A DNA stretch of 64,000 nt from Phoronis australis. Its lineage: Eukaryota; Phoronida; Phoronidae. Within the stretch, counting starts at the first letter, position 1; each line of letters starts with the position of its first letter. Positions 13,101-23,888 of this stretch are shown piece after piece. Under the pieces are notes generated by a model, which was given only the letters and a program-made list of their open reading frames with translations, had not been told where the DNA came from and did no database searches. The stretch covers positions 2,335,795-2,399,794 of the forward strand of contig NMRA01000001.1 in NCBI GenBank assembly GCA_002633005.1, read 5' to 3'. The translations under genes were made by a program, and so were the position numbers.

Positions 13101-14085
13101 TCGGTGGGAACATTACGGGGTCGTTTGTTGAACTTGTAAGTAGTTTCACTGAGCTTGTGGTGTTGATCAAATGCTGGATTTCAGCAGTCAGGCTCATCAA
13201 CGACATAGTTGCAATTATAAAAGTATGCAAATTGAGAAAATGCGTGACATAATTTTAAATCTGCTATAAACCTTGATCAGGTGTGGAAAACAACTTTCTT
13301 CACATTAGTATATTTCCTGTTCCTTGGCAACATCTCGTTGTTATTCTTTGTGTTGAAATCCGTTGCAATATAACAACTGAAGCTCCCTCTAAAGGCTGTA
13401 TTACTTTGTTAGCTGAAACTAACACGACATGACAAGCAACTTAATGTACTTGTTAGTTCTTCTAAAGCTTAAAAATCATGTTTAATCTGAGAAGGGAACC
13501 AAACGAATCCGATTTTATGTCTGTAGGTGACCTAAGTCAAAACTTGTGTTTGTTACACGTTTAATCAGATGCTCATATATTTGTTAAAAGCGCTATATAC
13601 CAAGTTTCTATCACCAATAAAGCTATAAGTTAGACCGCTTACCATTTTTGTCTCAAGTTGATGTATTGATAGTAAGACCTGTCTGATGTCCTGGATACCT
13701 ATGAATATCCCTAGTACTTGGGAGACCTACATTTTGTTATTGTCTCAACTTGGTCTTTTCTCAGGGTAGAAGTGACTTCTAGACTTGTGACCAAAGTCAT
13801 CTGGTCATTATTTGTGCTGTTCTTGGTTAATCAAACATTTTATGACGATTTACTGTTCAGGTACCCTATGAGAAAATTGTGATGAAGTGGCGGTTCAAAA
13901 GCTGGCCTGACGAGCATTACTCTCAAGTGACGCTGTCCATCAAACAACTCGAGGATGTGACCCAGCTGTCAGTAGTGCAGGCAGGAATTCCAGACAGCGA
14001 GTTTGAGCGAACAAGATCCGGCTGGGTACAGTACTATTGGGAAAGCATTAGACAAACATTCGGATATGGATCACGGTTACGCTAA
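4186..14085 (+). CDS. AHSA1: AHSA1: activator of Hsp90 ATPase (Aha1), ten exons
   Basis: This is the cytosolic co-chaperone that binds Hsp90 and stimulates its ATPase and client-folding cycle. Exons: 4186-4265, 6625-6704, 7690-7800, 8103-8188, 9881-10001, 10799-10872, 12070-12087, 12416-12559, 13034-13135 and 13861-14085. Together they give 1041 nt, or 346 residues (human is 338). All junctions use GT..AG and every phase matches. The N-terminal Aha1 domain opens with MAKWGEGDPRWIVEE and the signature NNWHW, then RKAKLIFFYEW and IPNLSDE. A linker follows, then the C-terminal SRPBCC-fold domain (about residues 200-346) with VGVKI-like GVKI, GGRF-GNITGSF, MKWRFKSWP and GW-YY-FGYGSRL. Exon 7 (18 bp, donor GTGAAA) is the least certain. 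Its loss would keep the frame. No shadow gene or break was seen. Confidence 0.96.
8876..8960 (+). repeat. Dispersed repeat copy (second copy at 18369-18447)
   Basis: A GGGCTTGgAATTTTC start, followed by repeated TTTCCTC motifs, TTTTTGGTTtCGATTTCCTCT and TTCCAG, is shared by both sites. This copy is in AHSA1 intron 4. Confidence 0.5.
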
Positions 14086-15990
14086 TCGTGGACTGGTGCT
14101 AGTCATGAAACATTTTGCTAACTGGTGTCTCACGTGGGTCATCCATCCTGTTTTTTTATATTTATAATCAGTCTCATGTTACATTATTTGGCCAGATTTG
14201 TTCATTATTTGATGCCACGTCATTTTAATATGGAGAACGTTCAAGTAGGTCAAACAAAAACATGGCCTCAAGTGTCTCTAATTGCCTGCTGTGTCATACC
14301 AAAGGCTATAGGATCCAGCAAACATACAATCTGTCTTACTTGTACACAGTTTAAACTGAATTCATGGGTCAAGCTGTTGTGAAGTCATGAATCTTGTGTT
14401 CTATTGGCTAAGCCCTGGTTGTAACAGTTGGACAAAAGTTTTCCTTATTTATTGTTAAGTAAAGTTTGTTACGTGTCAGCTCAGGTTCAGCACCCTTATT
14501 AATTTGCAGTACGTGAGAAGTAGTGCTCTTAAGGTCTATTATTTCAGCAATTTTTAATCTGTAAACTCCAGCACGTTTTAATAAATAGACATTGTGGGGG
14601 ATTTTTGATTATTCACGGGAGTTAACATATGGTTTAATGACTCATCATGTGCACACATACATATATGTGGATGCATATTGCTATCAACTCTTTCTGATGT
14701 CCACTGGTGTACCTCTTAAACCCCTTGCAAGACCTTCATGAAATTTGGCATAGGTGATCCTTTGAAGCTGACAACAGAGGAAGGCGACTTTCAGATGAAT
14801 ACCGCAACTGCTGTGGCAATTTTAATATACTTATGTTTGCCTCTGTATCTACCAAGTCCCTTTGATGGATCTTATGAAATTTAACAAATGGATTTTTATT
14901 GAGATGACAATGACACTTTTACAATTTCGGATGGCTTCTGTGCCCCCCAGTAGACATTTTTTATCATTTTTGATTGTTTTTGGTGTCCGCCTTTTTATTT
15001 GCTAAACTGCTCGAATTGCCATTTTGAAAATTCCTATTGTTGAGAGCATAGCTGGCGTTGATTTTTTGATGGCTCCCACTACCTTGGATCCTTTATGGCA
15101 ATATGTACTAAGTTCCTTCAGGTCTTCATGAATTTGATTTCTATGTTTCTGTTAAGAAAATGACAACTGTATTGGATTTTGAGACCAGTTCCTTTATAAA
15201 TCTTCATGGAATTTAGGTAATATGTATCTACGAAGGAGATGACGGCACATTCCCAGTTTGTCATTTTTCATTATTTTTGTATTATTCTTCATTTTACATT
15301 CGCAACTCTTTCCACCAAAGTACTTGAAGATGTGTTCTTACTGAGGAGAGTATGGCCTGATCTGTGACTTACTCCAGTGGTTTACTTTGTCCTTCAATGT
15401 ATTTTCATAAAATTAGGCATGTGTGGTCGTACTGAACTAAGTAGGTCTGCCCTTGGTTTTCAGACAACTTGGACTTCTGTGGCACCTGCTAGTGGTAATT
15501 TGTGTTTTTTTTTTGCCTGGCAAGTTCTTTGAGGGATCTTATTAAATTTGACCTATGTGCTCCTAACGTGGAGAGCGCAGCTGATGTTTATTTTTGAATG
15601 GACCTGACTACCACAGAAATAATTGAGGTGTAAGCAGCCCTTATCTTTACCTTTTGTGATGTACATGGTGGGCACATATCAATGCTCTGAGTTACTCTTG
15701 TTAAACCTGCTGTTCGGTTCTGCCTTCAAATGGCCTATTTACATCCAATAGTCCCCGTTTCTCAGGGCCGGTTTGTAATTTTGAAGTTAGAACAAAACCC
15801 ACCTAGTCAATAGTTACCTGTGTTTGGTATCGTTGGACTGTACTTTGATCTGGCTACTTTTTGCCAATTCCATGCCATTGGCTTCCTGCCATACCTTCCA
15901 GTGATATGTGTAAGGCCAGTTTCATTGTCAAAAACACCATATATTTGTGGGATGTATCCATCGCTGTCAATAAATCTCGTGTTGTTAAGA
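14086..15990 (+). other. AHSA1 3' flank / probable 3' UTR with diverged repeats and poly(A) signals
   Basis: AATAAA occurs at 14580-14585 and at 15969-15974, the latter followed by GT-rich sequence. Between them (about 14690-15640) at least six diverged units share a CTTCATGAAATTT-like core, at about 14731, 14869, 15123, 15202, 15400 and 15537. TTCATGAAATTTGGCA at 14735-14750 is exactly the reverse complement of 57081-57096 in the arrays at the right of the window, so this is one repeat superfamily in opposite orientation. No gene is seen here. Confidence 0.5.
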
Positions 15991-16754
15991 TAGATGTGTT
16001 TGCGTTTGTTTTTATTACTTTATTTATTTAAGGAAATACTGGGCCTTCCAAGGTCCCCCAAAGTCTCTAGTTAGGTAGAGACACTGGTCACTGTTTATGT
16101 CCGCCCTTGATATTTCAAAAGTTGAGCTAAGCTCCTATTGTGTGGTTCACAGCAATTATCGCATTTGCGATTCGTGCCGGGCAGTCAAATGTTGACTGAA
16201 ATAAGTTGAAATGCCAAGGAAGTGAGCAAAAAGGTCCGCCTTAGGTCTATGTGAAACAAAAACAGTCCACTAAAAAGGTACACATCGTCAGAAATGCGAG
16301 CCCCACAAAGGCTGGGTATGCTCATGGAAACTTGTAGTTTTTTAACGTGTTTGGCTTCTGAAATTGCACTTCTCGTGAAAAGTTAGTGTAAAACCAGTCT
16401 TTCGCGGAAGAAAGGCTGTAGAAAATGACCAAATGCTGCTGTATGGGTTTTAGTTGTTGACAATAGTTTTGAGTCGATGTGTGTTCATTCAGCGTGGTAG
16501 ATAATTGGCGTTTGTCTCCTAACATCGGACAAAAGAACGAGCCTGACGCTTTACAAACGAAAGATCGATGTCTGGCCTCTGAAAACCGCGTCTCATACCG
16601 TGAATAATACGCTGACAAGGAAGTCGCGCATTTCTAAAGATATGCGAGAATTTTCACCGCTCGTCCTTCAGAGTGGCTTTTACCAGGATCAAAGAGAGCA
16701 CGGCGCCGGAGTCGGGTACACTACCCGATACGAGCAAGACCCAATTAAGTGGAA
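15991..16754. other. Intergenic, no gene seen
   Basis: The open frames here are short, lack splice or family support, and begin with non-ATG codons or read across low-similarity sequence. Nothing recognised. Confidence 0.6.
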
Positions 16755-16759
16755 TTACC

Positions 16760-17302
16760 CATAGGCGGATTTAGCCCCCCCCCCNNNNNNNNNNNNNNNN
16801 NNNNNNNNNNNNNNNNNNNNNNNNNNNNNNNNNNNNNNNNNNNNNNNNNNNNNNNNNNNNNNNNNNNNNNNNNNNNNNNNNNNNNNNNNNNNNNNNNNNN
16901 NNNNNNNNNNNNNNNNNNNNNNNNNNNNNNNNNNNNNNNNNNNNNNNNNNNNNNNNNNNNNNNNNNNNNNNNNNNNNNNNNNNNNNNNNNNNNNNNNNNN
17001 NNNNNNNNNNNNNNNNNNNNNNNNNNNNNNNNNNNNNNNNNNNNNNNNNNNNNNNNNNNNNNNNNNNNNNNNNNNNNNNNNNNNNNNNNNNNNNNNNNNN
17101 NNNNNNNNNNNNNNNNNNNNNNNNNNNNNNNNNNNNNNNNNNCCAGATGGCGGCGTGGTCGCGCTTCCGTTTTTTTATAGTCGATAGACTTTCCGAACAC
17201 AACTAGGTACACACTGCCGGTCCCCGCGACTTTTAGAGGCGCGCTTTGCCCGCCCGAGGCAGCATGTTGGGCCCCCTTTATGGTATCCTATATCCGCCAC
17301 TG
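16760..17302. mobile_element. Nonautonomous DNA element, GGCGGAT-TAGG ends, TSD TTACC, interior is an assembly gap
   Basis: The left end reads CATAGGCGGATTTAG followed by a C run. The right end is the complement of CAGTGGCGGATATAGGATA. Perfect 5-bp duplications TTACC flank it at 16755-16759 and 17303-17307. Bases 16785-17142 are N, placed right after the homopolymer. The same ends occur at 19373-20354, and a third left end lies near 63866. Confidence 0.8.
16785..17142. other. Assembly gap (358 N)
   Basis: A run of N immediately after a poly-C tract inside the 16760-17302 element. The open frames reported across it have no meaning. Confidence 0.99.
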
Positions 17303-17307
17303 TTACC

Positions 17308-19367
17308 CGACCATAAACTGTATTAAACATCTCTGGCTGTTACATTATGGCGAATTTTCAAAATGCATTAACCACTAATTTTCGTTAACAACAACACCAC
17401 GGCGGTATTCAGCTGGAAAAAAAACAACCAAGTACGGTTTTCGATTTTTAAAAATCGATGAACTAATTATCTAAAAACTACAACCATTGGGTACAATTGA
17501 AGATAAACTATCGCGCGTTTTGACATACTCGGTGGATATAAAAACGCTGATCAGAACTAACAATATCACATGGGTTCATTTTTAATATTCTTTCAATCTC
17601 GTTTAACCAGGTTTTTGACCAGGAAACAGTTGTACTTAACTTGTGCCCACTTTTCATTTTTTATTACTGACGAACAGCTAGAATAGTTATAAAGTCAGTG
17701 CCACCGAAATTGTCCAGAGATTCCAAATCTTCAGTTTGGTTATCACCATATTTGCACTTTTATATATATTTTATGATTGGAGTTCTAATAAAGAATAAAC
17801 TTTAATGACACGAGAAATGTTCAGTGTACCTGTAATGTGGAAAGTTCAGGGATAGTCTCGCAATGAACTCAACTAATTGAGTTTCGCTGGCGATCAAAAT
17901 CGACCACTGTTTTAGTACTTCAAGTTTAAAACTTGGATTAAAAGTTATCAACCCGTTTCCGGTAGAAAAAAAAGTGGGCAGAAGTATTAAAAATTAAGTA
18001 TCGAAAACCAATATGAAACATATCGTTCCTTTGGGAAGTGGCCCTTCGTATTATTCAAAAGTTAACCTTTTTAGTCATTTTGTAATATTTATAATGTACC
18101 AAGTTAAAACTACTCTTCAGAGTTGCATACTGTAACTCTGCAAATGTTAGAGAAAACCAAATTGGAGGTACTAACAACAACCATTGTTGAGACAGCAATG
18201 CTAGCTATTACCTTTTCACTTCATTAGTTCGCCATGTAGTTATTCACGGCTTGGAAATAATTTATACTTAACTAGCAGTTGTGGACATATTCTCGGAGTT
18301 TTTTGTACTTTTTCTGAGGTAAAATTTAGTTATTTTTCAGACGAAGTACTGAATCCCTTTTCATGAAGCAGGGCTTGTAATTTTCCTCCTTTAAGAGGAT
18401 TCCCTCTTTTTGGTTCGATTTCCTCTGATTTTATATCCAGATAGAATATTCAGTTTTCGTGGGAACCATGTCACGTATATGGCAGCAGCGGCTTACCCGG
18501 CGCAGGAACGTGAAATTTTGCTTTTTTTAAAGAAACAATCAATCACGTGCCTACAACCACTAAAGCATTTTATTTCCATGCGCACAATCTGATCACGGAT
18601 TTGAAAAATGTATCTTTCATAGCTTGACGAGTTGTATAAGATATTTTAAAGGAGACTTATGACCATACATTGATGATTTTAACCAGTCCTCGTTGTCACC
18701 AGCTAATACGTCATTGGCGTCAATATTGAGAGATGGAAGCAGGAATCAACCAAAAATTCATACTCTCTATGTCACCGATTGGATACCATAGTTCTTGCTG
18801 AGTTGTCTTTTAGTTCCCTACAGTTGTAGGTCACGTTTGCCCGTTCAGCAGACTTTGGAATGAGTTTTCAAAAATTTCCTCTAACATTTTGAGGGATGTA
18901 GGGGGTTACAGAGCAATATCTTGTTTCAAAGCGGAATGGGATGGGAAAGTCCTTTTCAATATGTGGTAATAACCCAAAATCGTGTTTAGTATGTATCCTT
19001 TTAGAAAGTGTGTCCCTTTGTAGCGAATGTAGTGCCGGAGTTGGATGTTGGGTTTATAGCCCATGGCTTTATGCTTCAGACTGCATTTATAAGGAGCCAT
19101 CCCGGCACGCTATGAATTAAAAAGGGGGATGCAGGTGAGACCATTTGGCTCGCTCCGGACCCTGCGTATACGACCGGATAAAAACTCCGTCGGAGTGCCG
19201 TTTTAAGGTCTCCGCGGACATGATCTTCTAAGAAAATAGTGGCCGGGACCCCCTCACGACATTTCACATCCATCAGTTGTGAAGGGTCTGTATGATTGAA
19301 ATACTTGCATACAGGACACTGCTTTCTTTTGCTCCATGTGGGTTCATAGCGTGTCTTCTGTTAATGT
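17308..19367. other. Intergenic, no convincing gene
   Basis: AT-rich single-copy-looking sequence. A minus-strand ATG frame at 19273..19076 (65 codons, starting MDVKCREGV) and one just below it have no recognisable domain or splice context. They may be decayed transposon coding sequence. Confidence 0.5.
18369..18447 (+). repeat. Dispersed repeat copy (partner of 8876-8960)
   Basis: Shares GGGCTTGtAATTTTCCTC, paired GAGGAT/CCCTC motifs and TTTTGGTTCGATTTCCTCT with the AHSA1-intron copy. The termini are unclear. Confidence 0.5.
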
Positions 19368-19372
19368 TCATT

Positions 19373-20354
19373 CATAGGCGGATTTAGGGGGGGGGGGCAG
19401 GGGGCCCGCCCCCCCCCCTTGGCTGCCGCAAAAAATAAAACAGTAAGAGCGTAGGGAAATGTTGAGCTTATTAATTAACCCCGGTAATTAAAATTATACG
19501 GATGAAAAAAGATTTAAATGTGTGCAGTTTTAGTGTGTGTGTGGGGGGGGCGCATTCGTAACGGAACTATGGCTAAGTATAGGCTCTCCCGCTATATCCC
19601 AGGCGACCGGCAGTGGCGCTGCGCACTACGACTCCGTTTCCATCGTCTGCTCCACTGTGCAATGAAGAAAATTTACTTCATTTTTTAAAGAAAATGGAAC
19701 CTGAGTGACGATGAAAAAACAGAAGCTGCTGGTAAGATGTGAATTTTAATCGAAGCCTTAGTGAATCACTCAGAAACTCGCAATACTCTCTTTGCCAAAC
19801 CTTATCTTAAGACGATTTCCAAAGCAATCCCGTCATAATTGCCAACACGAAAAACGGATTTGGTCTTTTTGGCATTTGAAGACTATTTTAAATACGACAA
19901 ATTTGTTAAGAATCGATGGCACAAAATATAAAACGTGTAATAAGCATTACAAAAAGAAGTAGGTTTCGCGCGCAAACGCTGTGGACCATAAACAAGTAGG
20001 TCTCTTAGTATGAGATTAGTATTTAAATCGTGGTGGTGTAGAGGTAACGCACGTGCGCAGTATTCGCCAGGTCGTGAGTCCGAGTCTTTGATAATTGCAG
20101 TTTTTTCCTGTTTGACACGTTCTCCGTTTTTTTTTTGCCTTTTTTCTTGAATAATACTTCAGGAATCAAGGAAAATGCTTGACTTTTAGAGGTAAAAACA
20201 GAAAAATTTCCTGGGTGGGAGGGAGGCAAACCCCTCTCCCGACCTCCCCCCATTCGGTGCTATGCGCATCTACAATCGTGGTTCAGTTTGCGCAAATGCT
20301 TACAGCCAGACAAAATGTTGGCCCCCCCCTTGTGATATCCTAGATCCGCCACTG
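19373..20354. mobile_element. Nonautonomous DNA element, GGCGGAT-TAGG ends, TSD TCATT, with tRNA-like segment
   Basis: The left terminus CATAGGCGGATTTAGG runs into a long G tract then a C tract. The right terminus is the complement of CAGTGGCGGATCTAGG. The 5-bp duplication TCATT lies at 19368-19372 and 20355-20359. The ends match the 16760-17302 element. No transposase is present. A 5-bp TSD is unusual for hAT or P elements (8 bp), so the superfamily is left open. Confidence 0.85.
20028..20096 (+). other. tRNA-like (pol III A-box/B-box) segment inside the element
   Basis: TGGTGTAGAGGTAACGC resembles an A box and GTGAGTCCGAGTC, about 40 nt on, resembles a B box. The anticodon arm does not fold with a normal loop. 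This is read as a tRNA-derived (SINE-like) piece carried in the transposon, not a functional tRNA. Confidence 0.4.
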
Positions 20355-20359
20355 TCATT

Positions 20360-21539
20360 AGTTGTAAAATGTCACGGAGTCGATACCAATGGTGTTAAAT
20401 TGACCGTCGCCGTCTTTGCAGTACCAACGATGGCCTCAGCCTCGCTTTACTTTTTAGGGGTTACCACTGAAAGCTGGTCGAAGAAAACGCGTTTTTGCTA
20501 CGGAAGTCATTTGTCTCCTAGGCTGAAGAATAACGCGTACTAACAAAGGGATTTTTCGCTCTTTCATGTTGACGTTGATCACTACATGATATTTGAAGGT
20601 TACGTAAGACCTTTTGTACTACTCTGTGTATTTGGCATAATATCTAGAAAATTGTAGATTTCAGCTCACTAAAAGCATGTAAAATTTGATTTTTTACTTT
20701 TTACCAACGAATCTGTTATTAATTGGATCGCATGTCCATATCTTTTTAGTAAAATTTAGCCAAAAAGAAAGTTACATTGATAGCAAAATAACAGTATCAA
20801 TAACATCGTATTTGATATGAAATATGAAAAACGATGTTACAGTTTTCTAAAATATTACGTTTTAGTTTTATGCAACTTTAAGAATTTCTCTTTAAAATGT
20901 GAAAAGTTCTTTTTTCGCAGGCCTTCATTCAAAAAAGGAACATTTGAAAAACAATTCCTAATAAATTTTTTGAGAACAGATAACTGATAGTTTGTATGTA
21001 TACGATCAGCCATTTTTGAGATATGATGTTCCGATGTCAGCCAAATTTGGTCATTTTCAAAGGGTCTTATGTAACCGTATGTCTGTGAACTATGATTGCC
21101 CAATGAATAAGATGACCCCCGGATGCCTAGATCCGTGGGATCCTGACTGGCAATTCTATGCTGAGAACACTCGGCAAATCGGTAACTAAACAAACTTTTT
21201 TAAAGGTGCATTTCCTAATTCTTGCATAGGAATCATGTCGTTGGCTGACATAACTTTAGTAAATCAGTCGCAAATATTTCCTCAGCGTCAAGTCGAATTT
21301 ATAGTTTACCTGTGACATGAAGAGGCCTAGTTTTATAGTGGTTCGCCAATCCTGTCAAAATAGAAGGCATTTTGAGAATTGCCAGTGTCCGGAATTGCCT
21401 CTTTAGGAAGGGAAATTATTTTCGTCATGAAGTTCAAAACCTTGGGAGTTTGAGCAGCCAAGTTAATTTGCGTTTTAGTTGATGAGTGCCCATTTAAACG
21501 TTTACAGAATTCAATTATGACAATACCATAGCCGGATGT
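20360..21539. other. Intergenic, no gene seen
   Basis: Only short unsupported frames, on both strands. Nothing recognised. Confidence 0.6.
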
Positions 21540-21543
21540 TTAA

Positions 21544-22880
21544 AGGCGAAAGCAACCTTTTTTCATGTCACTTTAGCAAAAATAAGGTTCCTTGATTATC
21601 CCAGACACATTTTTCACTTAATTACAGCTTTTCGTAATTTGATTAATTTCTCGTCCTCTACTCCGGATGTGACGTTTTGGGAGGCAATCGTTTCGCGCCA
21701 ATTTCTTTTCGTTATAGTCGGACTGTGAGAGCTGTCGAGTCAGTCATTCTTATACCTCGGTTGTGATAAGTTCGGTCGTCGTTTGCTTTTGTTTACAAGT
21801 CAATCAACATGCCACGCTGTTGCTGCGTGGCGGGATTTACTCATTATCGTCTCACACGTGTTTTGGGTACCTTGCGTCGCTTTCCGAAGGATGACAGACT
21901 TCGCCGTACTTGGCTAGCTCGTTCATGTGAAGAACGCAGCGCTACCCGTCCACGCAACGTACAAAGCAGTGGAGGGTTACCGAGTGTGTGGCAAGCATTT
22001 TCTGCCGTCAGATTATGACAGATATGTACGCTGAATTGATGAAGGTCCCTGCGAACAACGCCTGAATAAGGGTACCATACCGTCGCTGTTGATTCCCGGC
22101 AGTGCCACGTCGCCAACCCCAAGAAGTGCGTTTTTGAATCGAGAAGCCTCGCGAGCTGTGGCCTCTATATACAGTGACTACCGAGGCACTTCATCTACCG
22201 TCACCCGTGCCTCCGAACGTACAGGCAACATTGCGTGCATTTCCGGGAACTAGCAGTGATTCGCCCTGTGCTGTTGTCTCTAGCCCAGAGCCTGTAAGCA
22301 GCCCTGCAGCGATGTTGAGTAGTGGGAATGAATACAGGCCCAGTTCGACACCCAGTGAAGAGGACAGTTCGTCATCCAATGAACAGATCGGTGAGCCTAA
22401 GTTTGATAAGTTTATTGTCGACTTGTATTGGAGCTATTTGGAAGGTGCCAGGTGTGTGGCGAGGGAGTCACACGGAGGGATGTAAGCACTTTGGGTGCTC
22501 AGATCACCCTCCAGTGGGAGTGTGTCGCGGGACACTCGGGCAAGTGGGACAGTTCATCCTCTGTACGTGAGACAATAATGAATACACGTACCCAGTAAGC
22601 AGCAACAGCGTGGCATGTTGACTGACTCGTAAGCAAAAGCAAACGACGACCGAATTTATCACAACCGAGGTAGAACAATGACCGACTCGATTGCTCTCAC
22701 AGTCAGACTATGTGAAAAGAAACTGGCGCGAAATTCTTGCCTCCCAAAACGTCACTTCTGGAGTAGACAACGAGTAATTAATTAAATTACGAAAAGCTGT
22801 AAATAAGTGAAAAATATGCCTGGGATTATCAACGAACCTTATTTTTGCTGAAAATGACATGAAAAAGGTTGCCTTCGCCT
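21544..22880 (+). mobile_element. Kolobok-like THAP transposon, decayed, about 260-bp TIRs, TTAA target duplication
   Basis: Target duplications TTAA lie at 21540-21543 and 22881-22884. The termini are AGGCGAAAGCAACC on the left and AGGCGAAGGCAACC on the right (reverse complement). The inverted repeats extend to about 21795 and 22625 and share ACGTTTTGGGAGGCAA, TTTCGCGCCA, ACCTCGGTTGTGATAA and TCGTCGTTTGC. Inside, an ATG frame at 21809 starts MPRCCCVAGF and reaches RRFPKDD, the front of a THAP zinc-finger domain. The matching VCGKHF (CxxH half) is at 21984-22001 in another frame. TTAA plus THAP is the hallmark of the Kolobok superfamily. At 1337 bp it is an internally deleted, inactive copy. 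Confidence 0.88.
21809..22568 (+). pseudogene. Frameshifted, truncated THAP transposase remnant
   Basis: The first frame (from ATG 21809) has the CxxC-like start of a THAP domain and FPKDDRLRRTW. After about 50 codons the reading must shift by one base to continue with the domain's second metal pair (TGT at 21987 through CAT at 21996-21998). A third segment, starting at 22455, reads CGEGVTRR, LGAQITLQWEC and GHSGKWDSS, a zinc-ribbon-like Cys/His pattern found in such transposases. The frame around 22404 reads FDKFIV. The catalytic domain is missing. It lies between the TIRs of the 21544-22880 element. Confidence 0.75.
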
Positions 22881-22884
22881 TTAA

Positions 22885-23888
22885 AGTGTACCTTTAACGA
22901 TAACACACGTAATTTAGATGCTACAATATGTTTTGGGCAACACTCTGAACAAACCTAGGCCATTAAATGCCGAATGCAATTAGCAGTTAGACTTATTGAC
23001 TTACATTTGTCTACGCAACTGTAAAAATCCTAATATTCAGACTGCTTTTCAACACCGTTTTTCGTTTTGTTTTCACTGTCTCTCGATATTGTTGTGAGCG
23101 TCTTTGGCCCATGTCCTTTTTTCAGAGCTCACGTGACTTGCAACCGAATTTCTCATTGGACATAAAGATTATGCTCGTAATACGCAGGCGTGAAAAGTAT
23201 CTTTACCCCCGTAATCTACGAGCAACACTGTGATTCCAGAGGCCAACTATAGTAATAGGGCTTAGTAGGCTTTCAGACCAATTTGAATGAAATTTTTAAT
23301 GATCACATAATTTTGTGTTATTTTCTATTAAATTGGTGGCGTTTTTAAATTCCGAACACGCTTTGAGGTTTAAGATTGTTAAGATTCTTAAAACAATACA
23401 TTTGTTGCGCAAAGTGAAAAGACGCGAAATCGATCTATGATCGATGCGTTGTTACCACTATAAACAAACCGACCAAGAAAGCGTGTAAGTACAAACAATG
23501 CGTTTCATACAATGAGTTGGCTTGAAACAATAATGGGTTACTACCCAATATGTAACCTCAATCGGCAGAGCTTTGAAGCCACATGCCTGCATGCCTTCGT
23601 GGGAGAAGTCGTTCAATAGCAATCGAAGTTACTTTGCTGCACTGTTCCCTTTCCAATGTTTACTCGTTACTAGCGTTGGCTTAAAGACATGCTGGACAGA
23701 ACCTAACGTTTGAAGATAAGCAGGTATTAGAATTGGAATTGTGAAAATATCTAAAAACTTTGACGAGATTTTGTTTAGACTCTTAAGCTAATATTCAACT
23801 GTGGTGCCAAAAAATTGTGAGCTGTAAACGTACGTTAATGACGTGACTGTTAATGTGCTGTGTGAGCATCTGATGGCAATTTAGTACC
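22885..23888. other. Intergenic / upstream region of the 23889 gene
   Basis: No coding signal recognised. It holds the putative promoter and 5' UTR of the downstream intronless gene, but no clear TATA box or other motif was identified. Confidence 0.5.

Noticed and set aside
16745-17212. Three open frames of 143-155 codons
   Set aside because: They are open only because they run through the N gap.
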